Assembly: GCA_016709305.1 (NCBI GenBank) | Contig: JADJNA010000047.1 | Location: 1 to 64,000, forward strand | Length of the DNA: 64,000 nt | Direction: 5' to 3' | Origin: Candidatus Villigracilis saccharophilus | GTDB taxonomy: Bacteria > Chloroflexota > Anaerolineae > Anaerolineales > Villigracilaceae | Shown: in pieces, positions 27,049-35,208 of the stretch | Layout: the number at the start of each line of letters is the position of its first letter | Position numbering within the stretch: the first letter of the stretch is position 1 | Translations under genes and position numbers: made by a program | The notes under the pieces: generated by a model | Database searches by the model: none | The model's input: only the letters and a program-made list of their open reading frames with translations | What the model was told of the DNA's origin: nothing

Positions 27049-27740
27049 ATAACGCGCCGCATATCCTTGTCGTTGATGATGAGCTGCAAATTCAACGCGC
27101 CATACGAACTATTCTCACTGAAAAAGGATTCAAGGTCACGACTGCGAGCCGCGGTGAAGAAGGCCTCACCCTGGCGGCGACGAATGAGCCCGATCTCGTG
27201 ATCCTAGACCTCGGTCTGCCGGATATGGACGGGGTGGAAGTCTGCACACGCCTGCGCGAATGGACGCAATGCACGATCATTATTTTGTCTGTGCGGGATA
27301 GTGAGCGCGATAAAGTAGCCGCGCTCGACAAAGGTGCTGATGATTATTTAACCAAGCCATTTGGCATTGAAGAATTGCTGGCGCGTGTGCGGGTTGCCTT
27401 GCGCCATTCCGCGAGCCGGCAGGGGACACAGAGCAAGGTCATTCATGCCGGTCAATTGGTGATCGATCTTGCGTGGCATAGCATCAAACGCGGTGACGAG
27501 GAAATTAAGTTAACCGCCACCGAATATAAATTGCTGGCGTATCTCGCCGCCAATCATGGGCGTGTGCTTACGCATCAAAGCATCCTCGCGAATGTCTGGG
27601 ATCCTGCCGATGCCAACCACACTGAATACCTGCGCGTCTATATGCGCCAGCTTCGTAAGAAACTTGAGCTTGACCCCGAGCGTCCGCAATTTATCCTCAC
27701 CGAACCCGGGATCGGCTACCGCTTTATTGCGGACGAATAG
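27045..27740 (+). CDS. KdpE-type response regulator
   Basis: This 231-residue OmpR-family regulator has receiver residues LVVDDE, phospho-Asp in LVILDLGLPDMDG, and KPFGIEELLARVRV. The winged-helix C-terminus has LTATEYKLLAYLAANHGRVL and YMRQLRKKLE. ATG 27045 overlaps the kinase stop. It is a more distant paralogue of the two other KdpE-type regulators at 30.6 and 39.4 kb. Confidence 0.9.
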   Translation: MNNAPHILVVDDELQIQRAIRTILTEKGFKVTTASRGEEGLTLAATNEPDLVILDLGLPDMDGVEVCTRLREWTQCTIIILSVRDSERDKVAALDKGADDYLTKPFGIEELLARVRVALRHSASRQGTQSKVIHAGQLVIDLAWHSIKRGDEEIKLTATEYKLLAYLAANHGRVLTHQSILANVWDPADANHTEYLRVYMRQLRKKLELDPERPQFILTEPGIGYRFIADE

Positions 27741-27778
27741 ACACATCCTCGCAACACCATAATCCCTGCTCCTTACAG

Positions 27779-27810
27779 CGCCCTTGAAAAAGGGCGTTTT
27801 TATTTTTTCT
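27779..27810 (+). terminator. Terminator after KdpE-type regulator
   Basis: CGCCCTT-GAAA-AAGGGCG followed by TTTTTATTTTTT. Confidence 0.85.
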
Positions 27811-27832
27811 TTATACGATTGCCCTAAATTTT

Positions 27833-27883
27833 TGTCACCCTTTTATGCGCGATGGATAGGATTGTCTTATCTATGAGGTGACA
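27833..27883 (+). promoter_or_regulatory. Conserved leader of 212-residue gene, copy 1
   Basis: TGTCACC (27833-27839) is an exact complement of GGTGACA (27877-27883), which contains the ribosome site and the A of the start codon. Between them lies GGATAGGATT...TCTATGA. The block is nearly the same before the paralogue at 31525. It may be an RBS-masking hairpin, or TTGTCA may be the -35 box. Confidence 0.5.
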
Positions 27884-28521
27884 TGAATAAACTTGATGTA
27901 AGTACCCCAGCCTTGACCACAAACCCCGCTTCTTTTTCTGACCTTCGGCCTGCCCGCCGGTTAATTGTCCTGGTACCCAGCCTTGAGTTTGACTCTGCTC
28001 CCATAATTCGCAGGGTCTGGGAATTGGCAAGTGTTACGGGTGCGCAGGTTCTTTTCTTGGGCCTGTATACCGACCCGGCGCAGGAGCTGAGTTTGAGGCG
28101 TGGACTCGTCACTATGGCAGCGATGGTGAAGGATGACAAGATTCCCACCGAGGCACAGGCCATCTTTGGAAAAGACTGGTTGGATGCTGTTAGGGCACAT
28201 GCTCAGACTGGCGATACGGTTGTTTGTCTCGCAGAGCACCATGTGGGCTTGCCGCACAGGCCCTTGAGCCAGGTATTGCAATCGAACGTAGGCCTGCCGC
28301 TTTATATCCTTTCTGATCTTTCTCCTCGCGGCAATTCCCGCCCAAATCGGCTGCCTCAATTGGCCGCATGGATTGGGTCCGCCGCCATTATTTTGGGCTT
28401 CTTCCTGCTGCAAATCAAAATGGATCCCCTCGCACAAGACTGGACACACACTGCATTGCTGATGATCTCCATCCTTGTCGAATTCTGGACCATCTGGTTT
28501 TGGAATAGCCTGTTTGGATAA
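27883..28521 (+). CDS. Membrane-anchored universal-stress-like protein, paralogue 1
   Basis: The product has 212 residues. Residues 20-150 look like an alpha/beta nucleotide-binding fold of the USP type: beta strand RRLIVLVPS, a long central part, then GDTVVCLAEHHVG and GLPLYILSDL near its end. Two transmembrane helices (about 163-180 and 188-208) close the protein, so the soluble domain is N-terminal and probably cytoplasmic. The family is not recognised by name. A paralogue with the same length, leader and position before a permease lies at 31525. It is directly followed by the KimA-type symporter, so a role in controlling K+ uptake is inferred. Confidence 0.75.
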   Translation: MNKLDVSTPALTTNPASFSDLRPARRLIVLVPSLEFDSAPIIRRVWELASVTGAQVLFLGLYTDPAQELSLRRGLVTMAAMVKDDKIPTEAQAIFGKDWLDAVRAHAQTGDTVVCLAEHHVGLPHRPLSQVLQSNVGLPLYILSDLSPRGNSRPNRLPQLAAWIGSAAIILGFFLLQIKMDPLAQDWTHTALLMISILVEFWTIWFWNSLFG

Positions 28522-28550
28522 CCCCTAAAAAAGAAACATGGTCGAAAAAA

Positions 28551-30515
28551 ATGATCAATCAAAAAGATAACTCACAAACCTCCATTATTGAACGTGTTGC
28601 AGATTACGAACCGCCGCGCACTTTTCGCTCCTGGCTGATCGGACGCCCCTTCTCCACGGCAGATGCTTCCCATCAGACCATCGGAAAAGTCGTTGGCCTT
28701 GCAGTCTTCGCGTCTGATGCGCTTTCCTCCACGGCGTACGCCACACAGGAAATTCTAGGTGTAATTGCCGCCGCTGGGACAATGGCGTATGGATACCTTT
28801 TTCCCATCTCCCTTGCGATTATTACCCTGCTGGCAATTGTCACCATTTCTTATGAACAAACCATTCACGCCTACCCGGGCGGCGGCGGTGCCTACATTGT
28901 GGCTCGCGACAACCTCGGCGAAATGCCCGCGCAAACGGCTGGCGCAGCACTTCTCACGGATTACATCCTGACCGTTTCCGTTTCCATTTCGGCGGGTGTG
29001 GCTCAAATCGTGTCCGCTTATCCGGCTTTGTTTCCGTATCGGGTTGTGATTGCAGTGATCGCTGTATTTTTTATCATGTTGATCAACTTGCGAGGCGTGA
29101 AAGAGTCAGGGAGTGCATTTGCCGTCCCAACTTATTTTTTCGTTGTGATGATGATCGGGACTGTGGGCTTCGGGTTATTCCGTTACTTTACCGGATCACT
29201 TGGCATGGTGGTTGATCCACCGCACTTTGAAGCAAAACATGTTCTGTCAGTGATCACACCTTTCATTTTGCTTCATGCGTTTGCCAATGGTACAACCGCC
29301 CTGACCGGCGTGGAAGCGATTTCCAACGGGATCACTGCTTTCAAAGAGCCGCGCAGTAAAAATGCAGGGATTACACTGATCTGGATGTCTCTGATCCTTG
29401 GTTCATTATTTCTTGCGCTTTCTTTTCTCACCGGCAAGGTGCAGGCTGTATTTTCTGAAGAAGAAACAGTCATTTCTCAATTGGCACGGACGATCTATGA
29501 TGGCAGAGGCGCTCTGTATCTTATGTTGATCTCCGGCACCACGGTCATTCTTATTATGGCGGCGAATACGGCTTTTGCGGATTTTCCCCGTCTGGGTGCG
29601 CTTCACGCAGGGGATGGGTTTCTTCCGCGCCAGCTTACATACCGTGGAAGCCGTTTGGTTTATTCGCGCGGCATCGTTACGTTGGCGGTTATCGCGTCCA
29701 TCCTCATCATTATTTTTCAGGCCAGTGTCACTCGTCTTATCCCACTGTACGCGATCGGCGTATTTCTTTCCTTCACACTCTCGCAGGCAGGCATGGCTCG
29801 CCGCTGGTGGAAGATCGGTCATCTGGCGGAAGGCGTGGAAATTGTTGAGCCTGGCTCAACCTTGAAACACGAAAAGGGCTGGCAGTACAGAATGCTGATC
29901 AATGGGTTTGGCGCTGTGTGTACTGCGGTTGTGATGGTTGTATTTGCGGTGACGAAATTTAGGGAAGGCGCATGGGTGGTGCTTATTCTAACCCCAGTAC
30001 TTGTCACCATTTTTTTCTCAATTCATCATCACTACAAACGGCTTGCCAAAAAACTTTCGCTGGATAACTTTGGTGTCATCCCGCCCCATGCGATGCGTCA
30101 CCGTGTCATTATGCCTGTCAGCGGTGTTCATCAAGGGACGTTGGCGGCACTACGCTATGCGCGCATGTTGTCCGATGACATCACAGCAGTCCATGTCACC
30201 ATCGAACCAGCAGACGCTGAAAAGGTCCGCCAGAAGTGGGAAACGTGGGGAGAAGGCGTACGCATGGTCATGTTGGATTCGCCCTATCGCCTCTTTATTG
30301 AACCCATTTTGGGATATATTGCTGAAGTTGCCAAACAGCGGCAGCCGGGTGAAACGATCACGATTGTAGTGCCTGAATTCGTTGCAGAAAACCGATTGAC
30401 TGAAGTCTTGCACACCAATACGGCGGATTTACTCCGCAGTCAGCTTAGGCGCCAGCATGGCATTGTCATCATCAATGTGCCGTACCATGTTCATGAAGAG
30501 GTAGGTGAGCATTAA
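28551..30515 (+). CDS. kimA: KimA-type potassium/proton symporter
   Basis: The product has 654 residues. The N-terminal half is an APC-superfamily transporter of the KUP/KimA branch. The entry motif LAVFASDALSSTAYATQEIL and the helix-loop AYPGGGGAYIVARDNLGE match Bacillus KimA closely in my memory of the family, as does LLTDYILTVSVSISAG. About twelve helices end near residue 490. The C-terminal ~140 residues form a cytosolic USP-like domain (VIMPVSGVHQGTLAALRYA, GVRMVMLDSPYRLFIEPI, IIINVPYHVHEE) as in KimA, where the domain responds to c-di-AMP. Not an amino acid permease, although automatic annotation would often call it so. It is cotranscribed with the USP-like gene. Confidence 0.8.
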   Translation: MINQKDNSQTSIIERVADYEPPRTFRSWLIGRPFSTADASHQTIGKVVGLAVFASDALSSTAYATQEILGVIAAAGTMAYGYLFPISLAIITLLAIVTISYEQTIHAYPGGGGAYIVARDNLGEMPAQTAGAALLTDYILTVSVSISAGVAQIVSAYPALFPYRVVIAVIAVFFIMLINLRGVKESGSAFAVPTYFFVVMMIGTVGFGLFRYFTGSLGMVVDPPHFEAKHVLSVITPFILLHAFANGTTALTGVEAISNGITAFKEPRSKNAGITLIWMSLILGSLFLALSFLTGKVQAVFSEEETVISQLARTIYDGRGALYLMLISGTTVILIMAANTAFADFPRLGALHAGDGFLPRQLTYRGSRLVYSRGIVTLAVIASILIIIFQASVTRLIPLYAIGVFLSFTLSQAGMARRWWKIGHLAEGVEIVEPGSTLKHEKGWQYRMLINGFGAVCTAVVMVVFAVTKFREGAWVVLILTPVLVTIFFSIHHHYKRLAKKLSLDNFGVIPPHAMRHRVIMPVSGVHQGTLAALRYARMLSDDITAVHVTIEPADAEKVRQKWETWGEGVRMVMLDSPYRLFIEPILGYIAEVAKQRQPGETITIVVPEFVAENRLTEVLHTNTADLLRSQLRRQHGIVIINVPYHVHEEVGEH

Positions 30516-30552
30516 GAAGTTGCTGTCGATCTAAAACTTTTTTATTAAATAT

Positions 30553-30587
30553 AAAAGTCCGCTCCAAAATTTTTGGAGCGGACTTTT
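30553..30587. terminator. Bidirectional terminator between kimA and convergent regulator
   Basis: AAAAGTCCGCTCCAAAA (30553-30569) and TTTTGGAGCGGACTTTT (30571-30587) are perfect arms and serve both converging genes; the stem touches the stop of the minus-strand regulator. Confidence 0.85.
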
Positions 30588-31284
30588 ACGTTTTCCCTTC
30601 ATCAAGCACTTTAAGGCGATACCCCACCCCAGCCTCAGTGTGGATGTAGGTTGGGCGGGCAGGGTCAGGTTCGAGTTTTCCTCGAAGGTTGCTGATGTTG
30701 ACACGCAGGATGTGCATGTCATCGTAGCCTTCGCCCCAGATCTGACGAAGGAGTTGTCGGTGCGTTAATACTTTGCCCGCATGAGTGACCAACAGACGCA
30801 AAATATCATATTCTGTGGGGGTCAATTGAATTTCTTTTTCATTCACAGTGACGAGGCGACGGGGGAAATCCAGCGTTAATCCGCCTGTGGTGTAGATGGG
30901 TTCATTCGTAATGGCTGCCTGTCTGCGTTGAATAACACGAATACGCGCCAATAATTCACTGCTGCCAAAGGGTTTTGTCAGGTAATCATCTGCACCAGCA
31001 TCAAGCGCTGCAACCTTATCCTGTTCTGATTCGCGAACAGATAGAATGATAATGGGAATTTGTGACCATTCGCGAAGGCGGCGAGTAACGACAATACCGT
31101 CCATATCTGGCAGCCCAAGGTCGAGGATGATCAGATCGGGGCGGTGGGTAAGGACAGCTTCCAATGCTTCCTGCCCATCTGCGGCCTCAGACACAAAAAA
31201 TCCTTGCGAAGCTAATATGGGATGCAGGTAGCGTCTAATTGCCGCTTCATCATCCACGATCAAAACTCGCTGCTTTATTTCCAT
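30586..31284 (-). CDS. KdpE-type response regulator, orphan
   Basis: This 232-residue OmpR-family regulator has LIVDDE, the phospho-Asp in LIILDLGLPDMDG, and the DNA-binding wing LTPTEYDILRLLVTHAGKVL. About the last 70 residues are almost identical to those of the regulator at 39396, so the two should bind the same DNA. No kinase gene is adjacent; it may be served by KdpD (40209) or the KdpD-like kinase (25593). Its promoter carries the same tandem TCAAGA box as the kdp operon. Confidence 0.9.
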   Translation of the reverse strand: MEIKQRVLIVDDEAAIRRYLHPILASQGFFVSEAADGQEALEAVLTHRPDLIILDLGLPDMDGIVVTRRLREWSQIPIIILSVRESEQDKVAALDAGADDYLTKPFGSSELLARIRVIQRRQAAITNEPIYTTGGLTLDFPRRLVTVNEKEIQLTPTEYDILRLLVTHAGKVLTHRQLLRQIWGEGYDDMHILRVNISNLRGKLEPDPARPTYIHTEAGVGYRLKVLDEGKT

Positions 31285-31350
31285 GAAAGGTTATTCTCTT
31301 GATAACTTTTACAGTCCGATCAGTTTTTGTGCATTGCTATCTAAAATGTA

Positions 31351-31416
31351 GTGTATTCAATTATCCGTCAATCTGGGGGCAAGAAATAAAGGAAGAGTGT
31401 CAAGAAAAAGTCAAGA
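31351..31416 (-). promoter_or_regulatory. KdpE-like operator and promoter of orphan regulator
   Basis: Tandem TCAAGA half-sites at 31400-31405 and 31411-31416 (11-bp period on the plus strand) lie next to a 35-bp block (31351-31385) ending GGGGGCAAGAA. The same block and the same 49-bp offset occur before kdp at 47721. TACACT on the minus strand is the likely -10. A degenerate pair TTTTGA/TCTTGA (31427-31444) faces the divergent gene. Confidence 0.6.
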
Positions 31417-31474
31417 TTTTATAAAATTTTGACCCGTTTCTTGACGCAGCTTTTACGCAATTGATTTAAATATT

Positions 31475-31525
31475 TGTCACCATTTTATATAGGGTGGATA
31501 GGATTAATGTATCTATGAGGTGACA
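31475..31525 (+). promoter_or_regulatory. Conserved leader of 212-residue gene, copy 2
   Basis: TGTCACC (31475-31481) complements GGTGACA (31519-31525), with the same spacing of 44 bases as copy 1 and the same internal GGATAGGATT and TCTATGA words. Confidence 0.5.
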
Positions 31526-32163
31526 TGAATAAGCTTGATGAAAACCCCACTGCTTTAACTATATCTTCCGCTTCATTTCCTGACCTTCGGCCTGTCAGCC
31601 GTTTAATAATCCTTGTACCTGAATCCCTCGCAGATTCTCCCGACGCAGCCAGAAAAATATTGGGTCTCGCAAAGACTTTGGGAGGCGATGTCCAACTCAT
31701 CGGCCTTTGTAAAGATGTGATAAGTGAACCCAGTGTACGTCGGCAGCTTATTTTTCTGTCTGTCATGGTGAATGATGGCCTTGTATCTGTTGAATCCAAG
31801 GTTGAATTTGGAAACAATTGGTTGGAGGTTGTAAAGGCCAACTGGCATGCGGGAGACATTATTGTGTGCTTCGACGGGCAATATACAGGTCTGATGCATA
31901 AACCTGTAAGTCAACTCATTGAATCAAACTTGAAATTGAACGTTTATGTGTTGGAGGGCGGAGTACAAACCAGATACATTCGTCCAGGCTGGCTTTCGTC
32001 CCTCATTGCGTGGATTGGCTCATTGAGTATCCTGACAATTTTTTTCTGGCTGCAAGTACAGATCATCAAGATGCCTGAAGTATGGGCACAGAACACTCTT
32101 ATGTATCTTTCAATTCCAATTGAAGTGGGATTGATCTGGGGTTGGAACACCCTATTTCCATAA
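31525..32163 (+). CDS. Membrane-anchored universal-stress-like protein, paralogue 2
   Basis: The product has 212 residues, exactly the length of the protein at 27883. Shared landmarks are MNKLD, PDLRPVSRLIILVPES, LRR/VRRQL in the middle, GDIIVCFDGQYTGLMHKPVSQ, and two C-terminal helices separated by a short loop (IAWIGSLSILTIFFWLQVQI and YLSIPIEVGLIWGWNTLF). Sequence identity is moderate, so the duplication is old, yet the leader is well kept. It heads a unit with an unknown soluble protein, an APC permease, a P-type ATPase and two TrkA proteins. Confidence 0.75.
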   Translation: MNKLDENPTALTISSASFPDLRPVSRLIILVPESLADSPDAARKILGLAKTLGGDVQLIGLCKDVISEPSVRRQLIFLSVMVNDGLVSVESKVEFGNNWLEVVKANWHAGDIIVCFDGQYTGLMHKPVSQLIESNLKLNVYVLEGGVQTRYIRPGWLSSLIAWIGSLSILTIFFWLQVQIIKMPEVWAQNTLMYLSIPIEVGLIWGWNTLFP

Positions 32164-32185
32164 TCAATTTTCCAAAAGGTTAAAA

Positions 32186-33289
32186 ATGTCAGAAACAAAT
32201 CCGAAAATTTTATCAGAACGTCAGGCTGAAGAATACAAGCGGCAGCAGTCTTTGTTTTCCGCCCAGCCCGCCATTGTCCAGCGTTTTCTTGAAACGCAGG
32301 GAAAACAGATCGCCCAGGCTATTGTGGATGGCAATTCGCAGATCAATTTCTCATTGCCAGACCGAGTGGTTTGCACCTTGGAAAATGTCGATCAACCTGC
32401 ATTGGTGACCATCCTTCAGAATCAGCGGACACGTTCGGCGGGAAGCTTTATAAACCGCTTCCGCAAAGTGGATCTGTACAAGGAATTAAGGCACATATTT
32501 ACCGAACTGGAACAATCTCCAGATCGGGCGATTTCCGTTGCGGCGGGTTTGTTACGTCATGCCACGGTGATGCATATGGTCTATCAAATGCTTCCTGCGG
32601 GGCGGACTGTTACCTACCAACCTGCTGGCGAAGATGAAACTATTCCTTCCATTCCAGAAGACGATGGGCTGGAGCCTGAGTCTGCGATCACTGCTTCTTC
32701 CGATGCCATTGCAGAAGAAGGGAAAACCGAAGAAGGCCGCGGCGACCTGCTTGTGCCTTTTGTGCCTTTCGCGCGTAAGTTTTTCCTGCCGCAGTGGGTG
32801 GCCTTTGATCAGAACGGGGAAATGCTGGTCAAGTCTGTGGATGAGGCGAATGCGCATGTCAAGTCGATGCAGCGATTTATGGAAGTGCTGTTCCTTGCTG
32901 TGGCGCTGGCTCCCTATATTTCAGCGGACGAAGAATACGCCAAGAAACGTTACGGCATGTTGGGACAGTTGATCAATCAGGGCCGCGCACTGGCGATCTA
33001 TCAGACGAAGGAAATTATCGCTCGAATCAGCGAACGGGCCAAAGCGGGGAGTCTGAACCGCGGGCTTCGTCTCAGCCTGCCTTATTTCGATGATCAGGAA
33101 TTGAAGATCGACATCTCAAATTTTGAAGTCATCCCATCGGGACGCATTATGTTCGTCCCCGCTTTTGTGGTGCGCGCTGTTCGGCAGGAGGAAGTGAAAG
33201 TCAGCCAGGATACGCGCTACAACCCATCCACTCGTAAACATTTACTTCATTTGCTTGAGTTACTTGAACAAGCATTTGAGAACGTATAA
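32186..33289 (+). CDS. Unrecognised soluble protein, 367 residues
   Basis: No signal peptide or membrane helix is seen. The N-terminal part is charged and helical, followed by an acidic, disordered stretch (about 150-190, rich in Glu, Asp, Ala). A second folded part contains FVPFARKFFLPQWVAFDQNG and ends in an alpha/beta region (LRLSLPYFDDQELKIDISNF) and a helical tail. I do not recognise the family. It lies 22 bp after the USP-like gene and 15 bp before the APC permease, so it belongs to this potassium-related unit and may be a regulator or adaptor; that is inference. Confidence 0.65.
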   Translation: MSETNPKILSERQAEEYKRQQSLFSAQPAIVQRFLETQGKQIAQAIVDGNSQINFSLPDRVVCTLENVDQPALVTILQNQRTRSAGSFINRFRKVDLYKELRHIFTELEQSPDRAISVAAGLLRHATVMHMVYQMLPAGRTVTYQPAGEDETIPSIPEDDGLEPESAITASSDAIAEEGKTEEGRGDLLVPFVPFARKFFLPQWVAFDQNGEMLVKSVDEANAHVKSMQRFMEVLFLAVALAPYISADEEYAKKRYGMLGQLINQGRALAIYQTKEIIARISERAKAGSLNRGLRLSLPYFDDQELKIDISNFEVIPSGRIMFVPAFVVRAVRQEEVKVSQDTRYNPSTRKHLLHLLELLEQAFENV

Positions 33290-33304
33290 CACAAGGTTGC
33301 CATC

Positions 33305-34939
33305 ATGTTTTTCTCAATTGCTTTATTAATTGTTGTTGTAGTTATTTCCCTCCGCGCCGCACCGAAGGAAAGCCAGGAGGATGCTCACGTTCACGGCGCT
33401 GGGCAGATCGGTGTACTGGCAGCGATTGCCTTGTTTGGTGTGGACTATTTCACATCATACTACTACGCTACTGGCGAAATGATGAGCGCGCTGCATCCGT
33501 ATGGTCTACAAAAGTACGGCTACATAGCGGTTACGATTATCGCATTTGCCAATTTTGTTTTTGGCATACTTTATATGTATTCGCTTGGCCCATTCAATGA
33601 AGGCGGCGGCTCGTACACTGCCTCGATGCGTTATCTCAAGCCAACGTTAAGTCTGATCGTTGCTGTCACGTTGATTCAGGATTATGTACTTACGATTGTT
33701 GTTTCTGCGCTTTCAGGCGGCGATCAACTTCTGTCCATTATCAATGCCTATGATGCTCATTGGATCTGGCATTTTGCAATAGGTGCAGGGCTCGCGGCAA
33801 TAACCTGGTTCCTGACCATTCGTGGCCGCGGCGAGTCGTCTCGCGTTGTTTTTACAATGCTTGGTGTTTTCCTGTTTCTGACCCTCACAATGGGAATTGG
33901 CTTGGTGATTGCGCACTTCAAAGGTGTCACTCCCCAGCCAGCAGAGACGACCGCTTCTGCTTCGTTAGCTCAGGCGTTCCTGCACATGTTAACCGCATCC
34001 ATGAAAGGCATGGTCGCGCTCACAGGCCTAGAAGCGGTCTTCAACGGTGTCCAATTCTTTATTAATGAAGATGTGGCGCTTGTAAAGTGGGGCAGAAAAC
34101 ATTTTCCGCGCTGGAAAAAACTGTGGGACTTCTATGGCGGCAAGTCCGGGATTGGCCGTTTTGTGCAGACCTCCTTCCTATTCTATGGCGGGTTGACCAC
34201 TCTTTTCTTAACTTATTTCTCGTTGCGTTTCAATGTTTTCGATGGAACACTTGGCCGAACGCTAATTGGTAATCTGGCTTTTATCGGTTTCTCTCAAATA
34301 CCCGGCGGCGTCATATTATTTTGTGCGTATCAAATATTGGCCGTGTTGATGCTGGCCGCCGCATCCATGACAGCGTTTCAAGATGCTCAAGCCACTGAAT
34401 GGCGTGATGTTGCAATTGGCGAAATTCCCGAAGCCATTGTATATCGCGATCCGCGCGGGACATTTACGCGCTCTGTCACAATCACTTTTGCACTTTCAGT
34501 ATTAATCATGTTCTTTGTCCGCGGAAAGACCTCTGTCGCGGTTCCATTCTATGGGGTGGGCGTGTTCATGCCAATCATGATCATGGGGCTTGCTGTTCGC
34601 AAGAATATCCTTGAGACCTTTACGGGGCGAACACGCACATGGGGTGCATTGGGCGCATCATTTGCCGCTGCGCTTGCGTTTATAGTGTTTATCGGTCAAC
34701 TGGTTGGAAAATGGGAGGAAGGCGGTTGGGCAGTGTTAGTCTCCTTTACACTTTTGGCAGTTGCTGCGCATTTGATGCTGCTTTCCCCGCTTGGTTTCCG
34801 CGAACCCAAACAAATCCATCGCATCGTGCGTGACAAAGCGCGCGTGCAAGGCGCAATGGCATCCATCGTTGAATGGCAATCCTCTGAAGATGCAGGAATA
34901 TCGTTACGATTTATTGATTGGCATCGCTCGCTTCTTTGA
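33305..34939 (+). CDS. APC-superfamily permease, KimA-like, probable K+ or amino acid transporter
   Basis: This polytopic protein has 544 residues as read. Helix 1 is followed by a short histidine-containing linker, then IALFGVDYFTSYYYATGEMM and FNEGGGSYTASMRYLKP, which parallel the SSDALSS and GGGAY regions of KimA. About twelve helices are seen. The C-terminus as read (after about residue 517) looks unnatural, and the frame +1 reading from 34890 continues well to 35120. The joined span is 3n+1 bases, as in other frameshifted genes here, so the true protein is probably about 604 residues. Downstream TrkA/RCK proteins suggest ion rather than amino acid transport. Confidence 0.75.
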   Translation: MFFSIALLIVVVVISLRAAPKESQEDAHVHGAGQIGVLAAIALFGVDYFTSYYYATGEMMSALHPYGLQKYGYIAVTIIAFANFVFGILYMYSLGPFNEGGGSYTASMRYLKPTLSLIVAVTLIQDYVLTIVVSALSGGDQLLSIINAYDAHWIWHFAIGAGLAAITWFLTIRGRGESSRVVFTMLGVFLFLTLTMGIGLVIAHFKGVTPQPAETTASASLAQAFLHMLTASMKGMVALTGLEAVFNGVQFFINEDVALVKWGRKHFPRWKKLWDFYGGKSGIGRFVQTSFLFYGGLTTLFLTYFSLRFNVFDGTLGRTLIGNLAFIGFSQIPGGVILFCAYQILAVLMLAAASMTAFQDAQATEWRDVAIGEIPEAIVYRDPRGTFTRSVTITFALSVLIMFFVRGKTSVAVPFYGVGVFMPIMIMGLAVRKNILETFTGRTRTWGALGASFAAALAFIVFIGQLVGKWEEGGWAVLVSFTLLAVAAHLMLLSPLGFREPKQIHRIVRDKARVQGAMASIVEWQSSEDAGISLRFIDWHRSLL

Positions 34940-35120
34940 GTTGTTTGGTATTCGCCGCCCGATGCGATATGAACAGCCTGCCGTTGCAGGCGATTATGAC
35001 CACGCTCTGCATGTGGATCATCCCGAAGCGCCTTCGCTCCTTGAACAATACCTCGATCATCCCGAACCGAAACTTGGTGGCGCTCCGAAAGAAACTGCCG
35101 CCACTGAAGAAGAGTCGTAA
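34890..35120 (+). CDS. C-terminal tail of the APC permease after a frameshift, or small overlapping ORF
   Basis: ATG 34890 opens 76 residues: MQEYRYDLLIGIARFFELFG, then a polar tail with repeated HVDHPEAPSLL and LDHPEPK, ending EEES. It overlaps the permease by 50 bp. Because one extra base in the overlap would fuse both into one protein, I prefer the tail interpretation. Confidence 0.5.
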   Translation: MQEYRYDLLIGIARFFELFGIRRPMRYEQPAVAGDYDHALHVDHPEAPSLLEQYLDHPEPKLGGAPKETAATEEES

Positions 35121-35208
35121 ATTCAAAACGTCACCGCGAGATCGCAAATTTTGTCTCGGTCGCAACTATATTCATCCTTCACCCTTCCTAATTTATCCTT
35201 GATCTTCC

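Noticed and set aside
27741..27882. ydaO-type c-di-AMP riboswitch upstream of the KimA unit
   Set aside because: Only a terminator and the short conserved leader fit in this gap; none of the ydaO conserved blocks is visible.
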